Shown one piece after another: positions 49,446 through 57,603 of a stretch of 57,742 bases of DNA. Within the stretch, counting starts at the first letter, position 1. Every line of letters begins with the position of its first letter. The notes beneath the pieces are model-generated. The model was not told the origin of the DNA and did not search any database. It was given only the letters and a program-made list of their open reading frames with translations. The position numbers were made by a program, and so were the translations under genes. Source of the stretch: Gemmatimonadota bacterium (GTDB lineage Bacteria > Gemmatimonadota > Gemmatimonadetes > Longimicrobiales > Gaopeijiaceae); NCBI GenBank assembly GCA_022826005.1, contig JAJDVT010000053.1, positions 1-57,742 on the forward strand. The letters are read 5' to 3'.

Positions 49446-50804
49446 ATGGCGAAAGCCGTCTTGACCACTAAGGTCGATCCGTCATACGATGATCTGCCCG
49501 CGGATCGGTACCACTTCCCGCGCACGTACCTCAACACCGTGCGGAAGGCACTTGGCGACTGGATCGTCTACTATGAGCCTCGCCGTATCAGTGCTGACCT
49601 GTCGGGCCACGGAGGGCGTCAAGCATACTTCGCGACGGCCCGGATCGCGAGCGTCAGGCCTGATCCGCACAAAAACGGCCACTACTACGCGGACATAGCG
49701 GACTATCACCAATTCGACCGTCCTGTCCCTTTCCGCGAACGCGGCTACTACTACGAGAGCAGGCTACAGAAGGACGATGGCTCGACGAACAAGGGCATGT
49801 TTGGCCGCTCAGTCAGGCTCTTGGAGGAGTCTGAATACCAAATGATCCTTGCTGCCGGGTTTAGGACTGGGAGCAAGAGACGAAAGCGAATTGGAATTAG
49901 TACACAGCCTTCTCCCCGGACCGAAGGGGGCGTTTGTTCGCTATCGGTTCCGAACGCACTCACCGTGGGTGGGTCACCTTCCCTTGCTTCGCTTCCAATC
50001 ACTGACGAACAACGCTCAGTGATCCTGGAACAGGTAGATGCTCATCTTCCCGGCACAGAGATCTGGCTCTACCCAGCTGCACTGTTCCTAGAAACGCAAT
50101 CAGAACCTCATGTGACGCTGGTCGCGCTTACATCCGCAGAGGAATACCAAGGCGTGTCAACCCTACGTCGCACCATTTTCGACCATTCGCCACCGCTTGG
50201 TGTATCCGTCTTCGCGTGGCAGGAGATTCCAAGAGAACTCCAAGCGAAGGTCCAGAACCGGCACCGCGTACTGCGCCGGGCAGTTGGTCCTCCTGGGCCC
50301 ATGGGCCGACCAAAAGACACTCGCCATCGTCGCACGCAGCTAGTGAGCCCCACCGCATCATCCCCTTGGCCACACTATTTTGGACCCACCGATCGCCCGC
50401 CACTTGTTCCTGCAGGAGTCCTGCGAGCACTTTGGCTTTCAGAATGCCCGACCGACGAAGTGAACGCAGTAGCAATCAATCTCGGAGAACGCAATCGAAA
50501 TATCGTGTTGTGGCGTCTCGGAGCCATGGGACAACCAATTCCAACCTATGCATCCATTGCCAACCAGTTCGGCATTTCGCGTGCAAGAATTGGTCAGATA
50601 ATCGCTCGTTTTCTCGAAGAAGTAGCAGAATGGGGAATTCGGCTGCCATGGTCCGAGTACTTACTTGTTCGAATCCAGGACATGACCGGTCGCCAATTCG
50701 ATCTCCAGGTTCCTGCGGATCAGGGACAGATCGAGTGTGGTGCCGGCCAGGGTCTCCCCTACCACTTTTCTTTGGCCGATATGGAAGTTGGACGGGAAGC
50801 TTGA
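49446..50804 (+). CDS. PUA/EVE-like domain protein with unusual C-terminus ending in a sigma-4-like HTH
   Basis: Residues 1-130 (KVDPSYDDLPADRYHFPRTY, then RQAYFATARIASVRPDPHKN and YYESRLQKDDGSTNKGMFGR) match the PUA-like N-terminal domain usually fused to HNH nucleases. No HNH follows here. Residues 190-285 (VDAHLPGTEIWLYPAALFLE ... FAWQEIPRELQAKVQNR) look like a degraded nucleotidyltransferase (MNT) fold without its catalytic GSRA. Residues 372-400 (TYASIANQFGISRARIGQII) form a sigma-70 region-4-like HTH. The DNA is AT-richer than its neighbours. It may be a chimera that found a new role, or a decaying defence gene. Confidence 0.6.
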   Translation: MAKAVLTTKVDPSYDDLPADRYHFPRTYLNTVRKALGDWIVYYEPRRISADLSGHGGRQAYFATARIASVRPDPHKNGHYYADIADYHQFDRPVPFRERGYYYESRLQKDDGSTNKGMFGRSVRLLEESEYQMILAAGFRTGSKRRKRIGISTQPSPRTEGGVCSLSVPNALTVGGSPSLASLPITDEQRSVILEQVDAHLPGTEIWLYPAALFLETQSEPHVTLVALTSAEEYQGVSTLRRTIFDHSPPLGVSVFAWQEIPRELQAKVQNRHRVLRRAVGPPGPMGRPKDTRHRRTQLVSPTASSPWPHYFGPTDRPPLVPAGVLRALWLSECPTDEVNAVAINLGERNRNIVLWRLGAMGQPIPTYASIANQFGISRARIGQIIARFLEEVAEWGIRLPWSEYLLVRIQDMTGRQFDLQVPADQGQIECGAGQGLPYHFSLADMEVGREA

Positions 50805-51148
50805 TGAGCCGCTGACAAACTCGCCCATTTCGGTGAACAGAGACAGTCGGAGCAGGTCGTAGTCCATGACACCGATCATCCCGTCTGGTGCCCGCAGAAC
50901 ACGGTCGGGGGCCAGGAACTCGCCCGGACCCTCACCCTTGGCGCCGAACACGAGCGACTCGCCACCCTGTAGCGCGACAATCAGGATGAGAAGCCAGCGA
51001 CAATCAAGGTGAGAAGAGCGGAGGTGGCACTTGCCGGTGCCTCGATGGACGCGACAGGTTCGATGGCGACGTACCTGGGAGCGAAATCGCCCTGCCCACC
51101 GCAAGCAGTGGTGAGCAGGGCGATGAACGCCGTGCGGTGACTCTTCAT
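50680..51148 (-). pseudogene. 6-bladed beta-propeller lipoprotein, truncated (BP-11)
   Basis: From 51148 the minus strand reads MKSHRTAFIALLTTACGGQG, a good lipoprotein signal, up to about 51010. The frame is then lost and resumes as ESLVFGAKGEGPGEFLAPDR and MIGVMDYDLLRLSLFTEMGE to about 50690, where it meets the 3' end of the PUA-like gene. About 60 codons between the pieces and the whole C-terminal half are missing. A short duplicated stretch (GACAATCA-x-G-x-TGAGAAG at about 50971 and 50999) marks the internal break. Confidence 0.7.
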
Positions 51149-51567
51149 GATCCTGAGGGGTGGGACTCCGACGATCCAGAGAAATCGGGATCCCCTTGGG
51201 GTTCTCATGTTCATCCACTCCGCGGCGTAGCTGATGGTGAAGGGCTCAGTCGCCGCATCCGGGTTCCGGGAATAGGGAGGGCCCGGCTTTGCCGACCCCA
51301 TCCCCACCGCCGATCGCGCTTCACGAGGCCCGTTGAGTGGGTTCCCCTGTTCGCTCGCGGGGGTTGCTCCGCCACCGTATTGGCGGCGGGTACCGCCGGT
51401 TCTCAGACAACATCAGACAACACCGGCCACGACGGACGCTTGGCGCATGTCCTACGGTTGACGTCCCCCAAGCTGGTCCTCACCGTTCCGAGCATGGACA
51501 CGGCGAAGCACCAGTTGAGTCTTGCGAGTGAGCGCGCTTCGGCGCACCGGACAGCGGTGGATAACCG

Positions 51568-52509
51568 ATGATCGCGCATCTGACGGAACGCGCGAAGGCG
51601 CTGGAGCCCTTGGGCTGGACGGGCCGCCGCGCCGAGTGGATCGCACTTGCTTGCTTCCACGGCGGCGTGTTCACACGCCAGCAATGGACGAGCTTCCTCG
51701 GCTGCCACCATGAGACGGTGGGCCGCGCCGTCCGCAAGATGGTCGCCCAAGGTGTGGCCTCCGAGGAGAAACCGCACGGCATCAACGGCATCGGTCGGAT
51801 CTGTCGGATCCACGGTCGCAAGGTCTGCCGGGCGCTCGGCGCGGGCGACCGCCGGCGGCGCCGGATCACGTCGCCGGCAGTGCTGATGAGGCGCCTGCTC
51901 GCGCTCGACTACGTGCTCGAACATCCCCGCCTGCCTTGGCTGCCCACCGACGCCGACCGGGTCGCCGCCTTCGAGGCGCTTGGGATCGAACGTCGGATCC
52001 TTCCCCAACGGGTCTACCGGGGCGCGCTCGGGGGCCTCCGGCGCTTCTTCCCGCTCGATCTGCCCATCGCGCTGGACACGGAGCGCGCCGTATTCGTCTA
52101 CGCCGAGCCGGGCCATGAGACCACGATGGCGCTTCGTTCCTGGGGCGCGGCGCACGGCGACCTCTGGAAGGCGCTATGGGACCTGGGCCACAAGATCGAA
52201 GTGGTGGCGGTCGCCCGGAGATGGAAGGAGGATCACCGGGCGGGCCGGGTGCTCGCCAGCTGGGCACGGTATCCCCGTCCGTCTGAAATCGACGAGGAGA
52301 CCCGTAGCGAGGTCGCCCGGATCGAGCAGGCCATCATCGGGGGGGATGTCCGGGTTCTCGACGAGTACGGTGGATTGCAGGCGGCATTGAAGCGCGCCGT
52401 CGCTCTTGAGAAGCGCGCGCGAAGGCGTGCAGGCCGGGGACTGACGGAACGCGTCGCCACATGGCGGACGGTTCGGCTCGCGGGGGCTCGATTCTGGTGG
52501 GAGGCCTGA
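51568..52509 (+). CDS. Accessory-element protein with N-terminal winged helix, function unknown
   Basis: This 313-residue protein has an N-terminal winged-helix-like region (EWIALACFHGGVFTRQQWTS, then RAVRKMVAQGVASEEKPHGI). A conserved core follows (SPAVLMRRLLALDYVLEHPR, LGIERRILPQRVYRG, LPIALDTERAVFVYAEPGHE, MALRSWGAAHGDLWKALWDL). Homologous proteins are typical of integrative and plasmid-like elements and recall replication-relaxation families, but the call is uncertain. It stands between the propeller wreck and the IS1380 remnant. Bases 51149-51567 have no supported gene. Confidence 0.55.
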   Translation: MIAHLTERAKALEPLGWTGRRAEWIALACFHGGVFTRQQWTSFLGCHHETVGRAVRKMVAQGVASEEKPHGINGIGRICRIHGRKVCRALGAGDRRRRRITSPAVLMRRLLALDYVLEHPRLPWLPTDADRVAAFEALGIERRILPQRVYRGALGGLRRFFPLDLPIALDTERAVFVYAEPGHETTMALRSWGAAHGDLWKALWDLGHKIEVVAVARRWKEDHRAGRVLASWARYPRPSEIDEETRSEVARIEQAIIGGDVRVLDEYGGLQAALKRAVALEKRARRRAGRGLTERVATWRTVRLAGARFWWEA

Positions 52510-52670
52510 TGTCTTGTGCCGTGCTGGAGGTGTGCATGAGACAACGGGGGTCGATGCACATCTTGGCGCTCCGGTGATGCACACCGGCTCGTCAGCTTAT
52601 CCGCTGGCGCGGCAAGGTCTTGCGGCTTCGCCGTGCAGAGCGCCGTGGCACAGTAGCCGCTTGGGCCGCG

Positions 52671-52768
52671 GAGGGTAGCGACCCCCCCAGTCCGAAGGCC
52701 TGGTACGGGCGCGGGGCTGTGCGCGTTTTCACACGCCCGGCCCCGCCCCCTCGGGGGTCGCTACCCTC
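52671..52768. repeat. 98-bp foldback element
   Basis: GAGGGTAGCGACCCCC (52671-52686) is mirrored perfectly by GGGGGTCGCTACCCTC (52753-52768). The 66 bases between contain a second stem-like pair (GCGCGGGGC and GCCCCGC). The structure lies beyond the 3' end of the IS1380 remnant and may be a terminator, a REP-type element or an IS end. Confidence 0.55.
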
Positions 52769-52815
52769 CATCAATCCCTGCGGGAAGGCTGTCGAACTCC
52801 GCCGACCGCAGCCGA

Positions 52816-53969
52816 TCAACGACCTTGGGGGTAGTGGCTCTTGCGGCGCGACGTGGACGACAGGGCCGGGGAGACGACGCTCATTAGCTCCCCCAGATGG
52901 CCCTCCGCCTTGCCGCGCTTGCGGTACAGCGCCAGGAGATCCTCGCCGGACATCTCCTCCGACGGTATCGAAGTCAGCAGCCAGAAGCAGCGCGGGATGA
53001 GTTCGCCCGGCCGTTCGACGACCACCTGCACGACCCGGCGGGAACGGGACCACGACCCGGCCCGGTAGGACGACTCGCAGACCCAGGTGCGGGGCTCGCC
53101 GGCGGGCGCCCCGTTCCTCAACGCATCCCAGACCACGGCGTCCATGGCCGGCAGCGCCAGGCGCTTCAGCACGGCGTTGTTGCGCACGCGGACCACATAG
53201 TGCGTGCTCCGCTCCTCCAGCGCCGCCATCAGCGGCTCGCCGGGATATCCGGCGTCGAAGCGCACGGCGGCGTTGCCGCACAGATGCCGCTCCGCCCGCT
53301 CCAGCACCTCGAGTACGAACTCCAGCCCGCCGTCCGCCGTGTGGACCTGCCCCTCGCGCAGCCGCAGGTCCAGGATGTCGCCCGTCTCCCCCTCCGCCGC
53401 CACGATCGGATGATACACGCGCCGGTGATAGTAGCCGTTCCAGGCGCTGCCCGGCTGTTCCCCGTGAACCTCGACCGGCAGGCTGTCGATGTCGATGACC
53501 AGCGTCTTCGGGCGCCGCCACCCGCCCATCGCCTTCAGCCGCCACCCCGCGAGGCGCTGCAACCCCTCGCGCAGCACCTCGACGCCCTCCTTCGCCGACC
53601 ATGCAGCCACCCGCCGCGACAGCGTCGGCTGCGAGGGCAGGTGCCGGCCTTGCCCAGCGGAGCCGTGCCCGCCCGGTCGCCGGTGGCCAGCCGCAGCGCC
53701 GGATCGTCGCGCAGCTCCGTGGCGTCGCTGTGCTCCCGGCGGCCCTGCCCCGCCAGCAGAAGAAGCGTCCGCGCCAGCCGCCTCTGAGAATGCCGGATCC
53801 GGCGCCCGTCCCGCTTGTCCGGCAGCCCCTTCGCCAGAAACCGCACCACCCCGCTGCGCATCAGCAGCTCGCGCCCCGTCAGAGCCCCCGAATCCCCCGT
53901 GATCCGGTCCCGGCGGGAACTGATCCTGACCGACCTGTTGAAGCTGAACGGCGCATCCACTATCTTCAC
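52816..53969 (-). pseudogene. IS1380-family transposase, frameshifted and truncated at the C-terminus
   Basis: The N-terminal frame (from 53969) reads RISSRRDRITGDSGALTGRE and LMRSGVVRFLAKGLPDKRDG up to RLATGDRAGTAPLG. A shift at about 53645 leads to LPSQPTLSRRVAAWSAKEGV, TLVIDIDSLPVEVHGEQPGS (first catalytic Asp), RFDAGYPGEPLMAALEERST (second) and ELMSVVSPALSSTSRRKSHY. The IS1380 DDE transposase normally runs about 100 residues further. Both lesions inactivate it. The 5' end of the element lies near 54012, followed by 54013-54077 without features. Confidence 0.85.
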
Positions 53970-54077
53970 CTCCGGCGTGATGGCTGGCGAGTGCTCGTGG
54001 TTCTTCTAACACTCTGAATCTAACGCACTTGCCGCCTCACGTCGCCTCGGCTCCCGGCCATTCGTGAATAAGGGGGG

Positions 54078-54107
54078 TTGACACGACGCAACTGGGTCAG
54101 GTAGACT
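54078..54107 (+). promoter_or_regulatory. Sigma-70-like promoter
   Basis: TTGACA (54078-54083) and TAGACT (54102-54107) are 18 bp apart. This is the closest match to a consensus promoter in the right end of the window. It points toward the Cys-rich gene and BP-12. The 300-base leader between it and the ATG at 54416 holds no supported gene. Confidence 0.5.
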
Positions 54108-54415
54108 GTGGGTACCTTGAAATTCCATCTACTGGATCCGAGAAACTCAACCATGCGGCCTGAAGCGAACCTGCCGCTCCGGAGCGGCCGAAGCTCTCCG
54201 GGCTTCTCCGGCCCGCTCGCTTCGTCCGGCTCGCTCGCAGCCCGTCTCCACCGTGGGAGGGGAGAGAGAAGAAACATCAGACACCATCAACCGCAAAAAC
54301 CAACCGTCCGTGAAAGCGGGGCAGCCCCACAGTGGACTGCCATCATGTTGGCGGTCCTCTCTATAGATCTCGGAGCCGCCGAAACCATTACTTCGTTTCG
54401 ACAGGAGGTCAACGA

Positions 54416-54956
54416 ATGACAAAGACAGCAATGACTGGAATCATCAAAACCGCTCTTGCGTTCGCCATTTTAGCGGTCGCTACGCCCGAGAATACCGGCG
54501 GCGTCGTTGCCCTGGGCGGCGCAGGTCACGTTTCCCTGAGCCTGACGCCACAGGCAACGAAGCTAAACGAGTTTCCGTTCCTCGGTTGCCAGAACTGCAG
54601 TAATGAATGCCCGGATATCATTCGGCACGAAGCTAAACACCACCCTTGGGGCGAATGGCCTAGTACCTTGGGATGCCGCACACACCCCGCACGACCATGA
54701 TTGCTTCGGAAAGAACGCCCACGGGAGGTGCGGCGACAACGACAACCATATCCGCGGCTGCGCAGTTGGGCAGGACGCTGACCTCGTTGCCGTTCTTGAA
54801 GAAATGTTGTCATCCGATCCCGCGCGAGTCATGGAGTTGGCGAGCCAACCAGCGAATGGGCGGGTGCAGTTGAGTCTGGAACGCAGCGCCATTCAAGTCT
54901 GGGGGTGTGGCGACAGGTTGGTCGCTCATATCCCGGTTGTGCTTCTCGAAGAGTAG
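54416..54956 (+). pseudogene. Secreted Cys/His-rich protein, frameshifted
   Basis: The ATG at 54416 follows ACAGGAGGTC. The first frame has a signal-like helix (GIIKTALAFAILAVATPENT) and LGCQNCSNECPDIIRHEAKH, HPWGEWPSTLG before a stop at about 54698. The next frame is open from about 54640 to 54956 with TPHDHDCFGKNAHGRCGDND, then VLEEMLSSDPARVMELASQP and SLERSAIQVWGCGDRLVAHI. The second part completes the Cys/His pattern (CxxC...H...C...C...C) that would bind zinc or form disulfides. The break lies at about 54650-54670. Only an indel or miscall would explain both halves. Confidence 0.5.
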
Positions 54957-54993
54957 CCTTGTGCCTGAGTCCCCTTTGCATCTTCCGAAGAGG

Positions 54994-56181
54994 ATGACGC
55001 GCGCTGGCTTTAGATTGTTCACAGCGTTCTGTGGTTATCCGATTCTCTTGTCGTGTTCGTCCGGGGACGACTCAGGGCGATCCGCCCTCATCGTCGATGA
55101 TGCCACCCGTTCCGGTACTATACCGCATGTGGCGAACAGAGAGGCGGACGCTCTGGCAGCCGCAGAGTCGTTGAAGCTGATAGAGGAGCTTCGCTTGGGG
55201 CTCGCGCATAATGCGGGCCCGCGCACGGAGTACTTCGATGTGATCCGGGCAATCCGAGCCAACGCAGCCGGTGACATATACGTAATGGATGCGAGTTCAC
55301 AGGAAATCCATGTCTTTGACCGAGACGGCACCCACCTAAGCGTCTTGGGTGGGCGAGGCGAGGGTCCTGGGGAGTTTTTTCGAGCATTGGGAATGGTCTT
55401 TGATCCATATGGTTCGCTGTGGGTGTCCGACCCCGCTAACCAGCGGTACACGGTCTTCGGCGCGGACGGTCGAGTCGAGACCCACGACCGGTATGCGCGA
55501 ATCGGAGTCGGGCCGTGGCCGGCGCGGTTCACGACAAATGGCGACTTCTACGATGTGTCAGTGGAGCGCCATCGGCCCCGGAATCCGAGTAGGAAGGGCT
55601 CAAATGTGTTCGCCTTCGAGCATGTGTCGGCGGACGGGGAGGTGCTAGACACTGCGATGCTGATCCGTTGGCCGGTGCGACTTGACCGTCAAGGCTTGAA
55701 TGTGATTATGGATTTCGCGCCTCGTTTTGCGTTCGCGATCGATCCAACCGGAGCGGCGTGGGTCGCCAACACGAAGGATTACGCTGTCTACCGTACGTCG
55801 CTGCCGGGTGGCGACACAACGCTTGTGTTCACACTTGACTCTCATGCCGCGAGGGTGAGCGAGGCGGAACGAGATTCGGTGGTGGCAATGGGCTGGGTTG
55901 AACGTGAGGATTTGCCCGAGTACAAGCCGGTGATTGATCGTATTATCGTGAGTAGCCACTATGTGTTCATAGTACCGACGCTGGAGGGATACCGACCGGG
56001 GTCGGTGATTGATGTGTTCACGACCGATGGCCATTTCGTCGGACGGTTGGAGTCGCCTGTGACAATTAATTGGCGATTGACTGATTTTGCACTAGGCGAC
56101 CACATATACGTGGGGACGCAGGACGTGCTAGGAGTCCATCAGGTGTCTCGCCTGCGAATTGTAGGCTTGAAGGAGGGATAG
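54994..56181 (+). CDS. 6-bladed beta-propeller lipoprotein (BP-12)
   Basis: The start at 54994 gives MTRAGFRLFTAFCGYPILLS and then Cys 21 (lipobox LLSC). The upstream GTG at 54907 would lengthen the product without a signal. The 395-residue product has GGRGEGPGEFFRALG at about residues 120-134 and a clear first blade (AAGDIYVMDASSQEIHVFDR). It closes with THIYVGTQDVLGVHQVSRL-like strands. Codon use is more AT-rich than in BP-1 to BP-8, suggesting recent arrival. The next propeller begins one base after its stop. Confidence 0.83.
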   Translation: MTRAGFRLFTAFCGYPILLSCSSGDDSGRSALIVDDATRSGTIPHVANREADALAAAESLKLIEELRLGLAHNAGPRTEYFDVIRAIRANAAGDIYVMDASSQEIHVFDRDGTHLSVLGGRGEGPGEFFRALGMVFDPYGSLWVSDPANQRYTVFGADGRVETHDRYARIGVGPWPARFTTNGDFYDVSVERHRPRNPSRKGSNVFAFEHVSADGEVLDTAMLIRWPVRLDRQGLNVIMDFAPRFAFAIDPTGAAWVANTKDYAVYRTSLPGGDTTLVFTLDSHAARVSEAERDSVVAMGWVEREDLPEYKPVIDRIIVSSHYVFIVPTLEGYRPGSVIDVFTTDGHFVGRLESPVTINWRLTDFALGDHIYVGTQDVLGVHQVSRLRIVGLKEG

Positions 56182-56182
56182 C

Positions 56183-57280
56183 ATGGTTTCGGTGCGGCGA
56201 CTCGCTTGCTCCGCAATGATGGCGGCTCCAGTGGCGCTGGCCGTTGCTGCGGGCCTGACGGGACAGGAAGCTCGAGAGGTCACGGAGTGTACGTCTCTTG
56301 CGCCGATCAAAATGACCCGGGAGATCAGAATACCGGACGTGGGTCCCGGGCGCTTGGGCCCAGCTGTGTCCTACGCAATGGATTCCCGCGGAAGACTGTG
56401 GGCGGCTCGCCACGGCTCCAATACGAATACGGTCATCAGTGTTTTTGGCCCCAATGGAGCTCTGGAGGCGGACTTGGGCGGTCAAGGATCCGAGGTCGGA
56501 GAGTTTGGAACAGTGATTGGAATCACTGTTGCGGACGGGGATTCTGTACATGTCTTCGACGTAGAGAATCGAACGCGCACGGTGTTTTCGCCGACCCTAG
56601 AATTCCGGCAAAGGGTCTCGCTACCCGTGCGTCCGTTTCACAATGCCATTGTTCGCATGCCGAAGGGCTCGTGGGTGATCGGTGCGAATATCGTGACCCC
56701 GGAACGCGTGGGTCTTCCACTTCATCTGCTGGGGGATGCCGGAAACGTAGAATCGTCTTTCGGGGCAGTGGATCCGGTGTATCGAATGGACCTGCCCACT
56801 TTGACTCTTCGTGTCCTTGCGACTGCCGACCAGGACAGGGTTTGGGCTGCGCGTCACGCGGAGTACAGGATTGAGCAGTGGGATACCGGCAACACTCTTC
56901 ACAAAGTGTTGGTCCGGAATGTCGAATGGTTTAGGCCTTGGGTGCGCGATGTCGCGACCACGCCGGGGATTCCTCGGAACCCATACGTGCGTGACGTGAG
57001 CGTAGACGAGGACGGACTCCTGTGGGTCTTGGTCACCCGTCCTTCAGAACGGTTTGGTGACCATGTGGCCACCGATGAAAACGGGCAACACTACTGGACG
57101 AGCGATACGGGCTACTGGGCGTCGGTCGTGGAGGTCATCGACCCAGCGATGGCATGCGTTGTCGGCCGGGTCGAGACCGAAGTCAATCTTCAGCGATCGC
57201 TGGGAAATGGACGCTATGCAGGGTACGATGAACTTGACGGTGGCCACCTTGATTTGTGGAAGCTGCTTATCGGGGGCTGA
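56183..57280 (+). CDS. 6-bladed beta-propeller secreted protein (BP-13)
   Basis: The ATG at 56183 begins 1 base after the BP-12 stop, so the two are one operon. The 365-residue product has a signal (MMAAPVALAVAAGLTGQEAR) and GGQGSEVGEFGTVIG at about residues 98-112, where the GEGPGE motif has become GSEVGE. Blades (AMDSRGRLWAARHGSNTNTV, DGDSVHVFDVENRTRTVFSP) are regular, and the last strand is less typical (YDELDGGHLDLWKLLIGG). It shares the AT-rich codon use of BP-12. It is probably a divergent partner of BP-12 rather than a copy of the left-hand genes. Confidence 0.8.
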   Translation: MVSVRRLACSAMMAAPVALAVAAGLTGQEAREVTECTSLAPIKMTREIRIPDVGPGRLGPAVSYAMDSRGRLWAARHGSNTNTVISVFGPNGALEADLGGQGSEVGEFGTVIGITVADGDSVHVFDVENRTRTVFSPTLEFRQRVSLPVRPFHNAIVRMPKGSWVIGANIVTPERVGLPLHLLGDAGNVESSFGAVDPVYRMDLPTLTLRVLATADQDRVWAARHAEYRIEQWDTGNTLHKVLVRNVEWFRPWVRDVATTPGIPRNPYVRDVSVDEDGLLWVLVTRPSERFGDHVATDENGQHYWTSDTGYWASVVEVIDPAMACVVGRVETEVNLQRSLGNGRYAGYDELDGGHLDLWKLLIGG

Positions 57281-57299
57281 CGCGTGCCCGATGGTATTA

Positions 57300-57603
57300 A
57301 TGGTGTAGTGTCCTTGATCATAATGACGACCCTTCTTAAGAATCTCGCCTGCCGGCTTTGGCCAGAGCAGAGGCCTGGGATCTTCATTGTACGTCTCGAT
57401 GTAGTCCTTGGGGCAGCGTTCGAGATGGTCCACGGAGTGGAAGACGTCGCGGTTGAGTTGCTTGCGGGTCAGGGTGGAGAAGATGCGCTCGACGAGGTTC
57501 AGCCACGACGCGGCGGTGGGCGTGAAGCGCAGAAAGGTCCGCTTCTGCCGCTCGATCCGGTCCATGATCCTGGCGTGCTTGTGGGTCGAGTAGTTGCCCA
57601 GGA
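57300..57603 (-). pseudogene. IS630-family transposase, C-terminal fragment cut by the IS3 copy
   Basis: The minus strand reads NYSTHKHARIMDRIERQKRT, FTPTAASWLNLVERIFSTLT, RKQLNRDVFHSVDHLERCPK and DYIETYNEDPRPLLWPKPAG. This is the end of an IS630 DDE transposase, including the last catalytic Glu in VERIF. The N-terminal part is absent because IS3-type sequence starts at 57604. The original stop is lost and the frame now runs on through the complement of BP-13. Confidence 0.85.

Noticed and set aside
52592-53602. 336-residue minus-strand frame over the IS1380 region
   Set aside because: It is Gly/Arg-rich with no motif; the IS1380 transposase occupies the other frame with clear catalytic blocks.
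54603-54956. Independent gene starting at 54603
   Set aside because: No ribosome site precedes the ATG, and the frame looks like the continuation of the signal-bearing frame from 54416.
57044-57565. 173-residue intact IS630 transposase
   Set aside because: Only the part upstream of about 57300 resembles IS630; the rest is the complement of BP-13, and the N-terminal half is missing.
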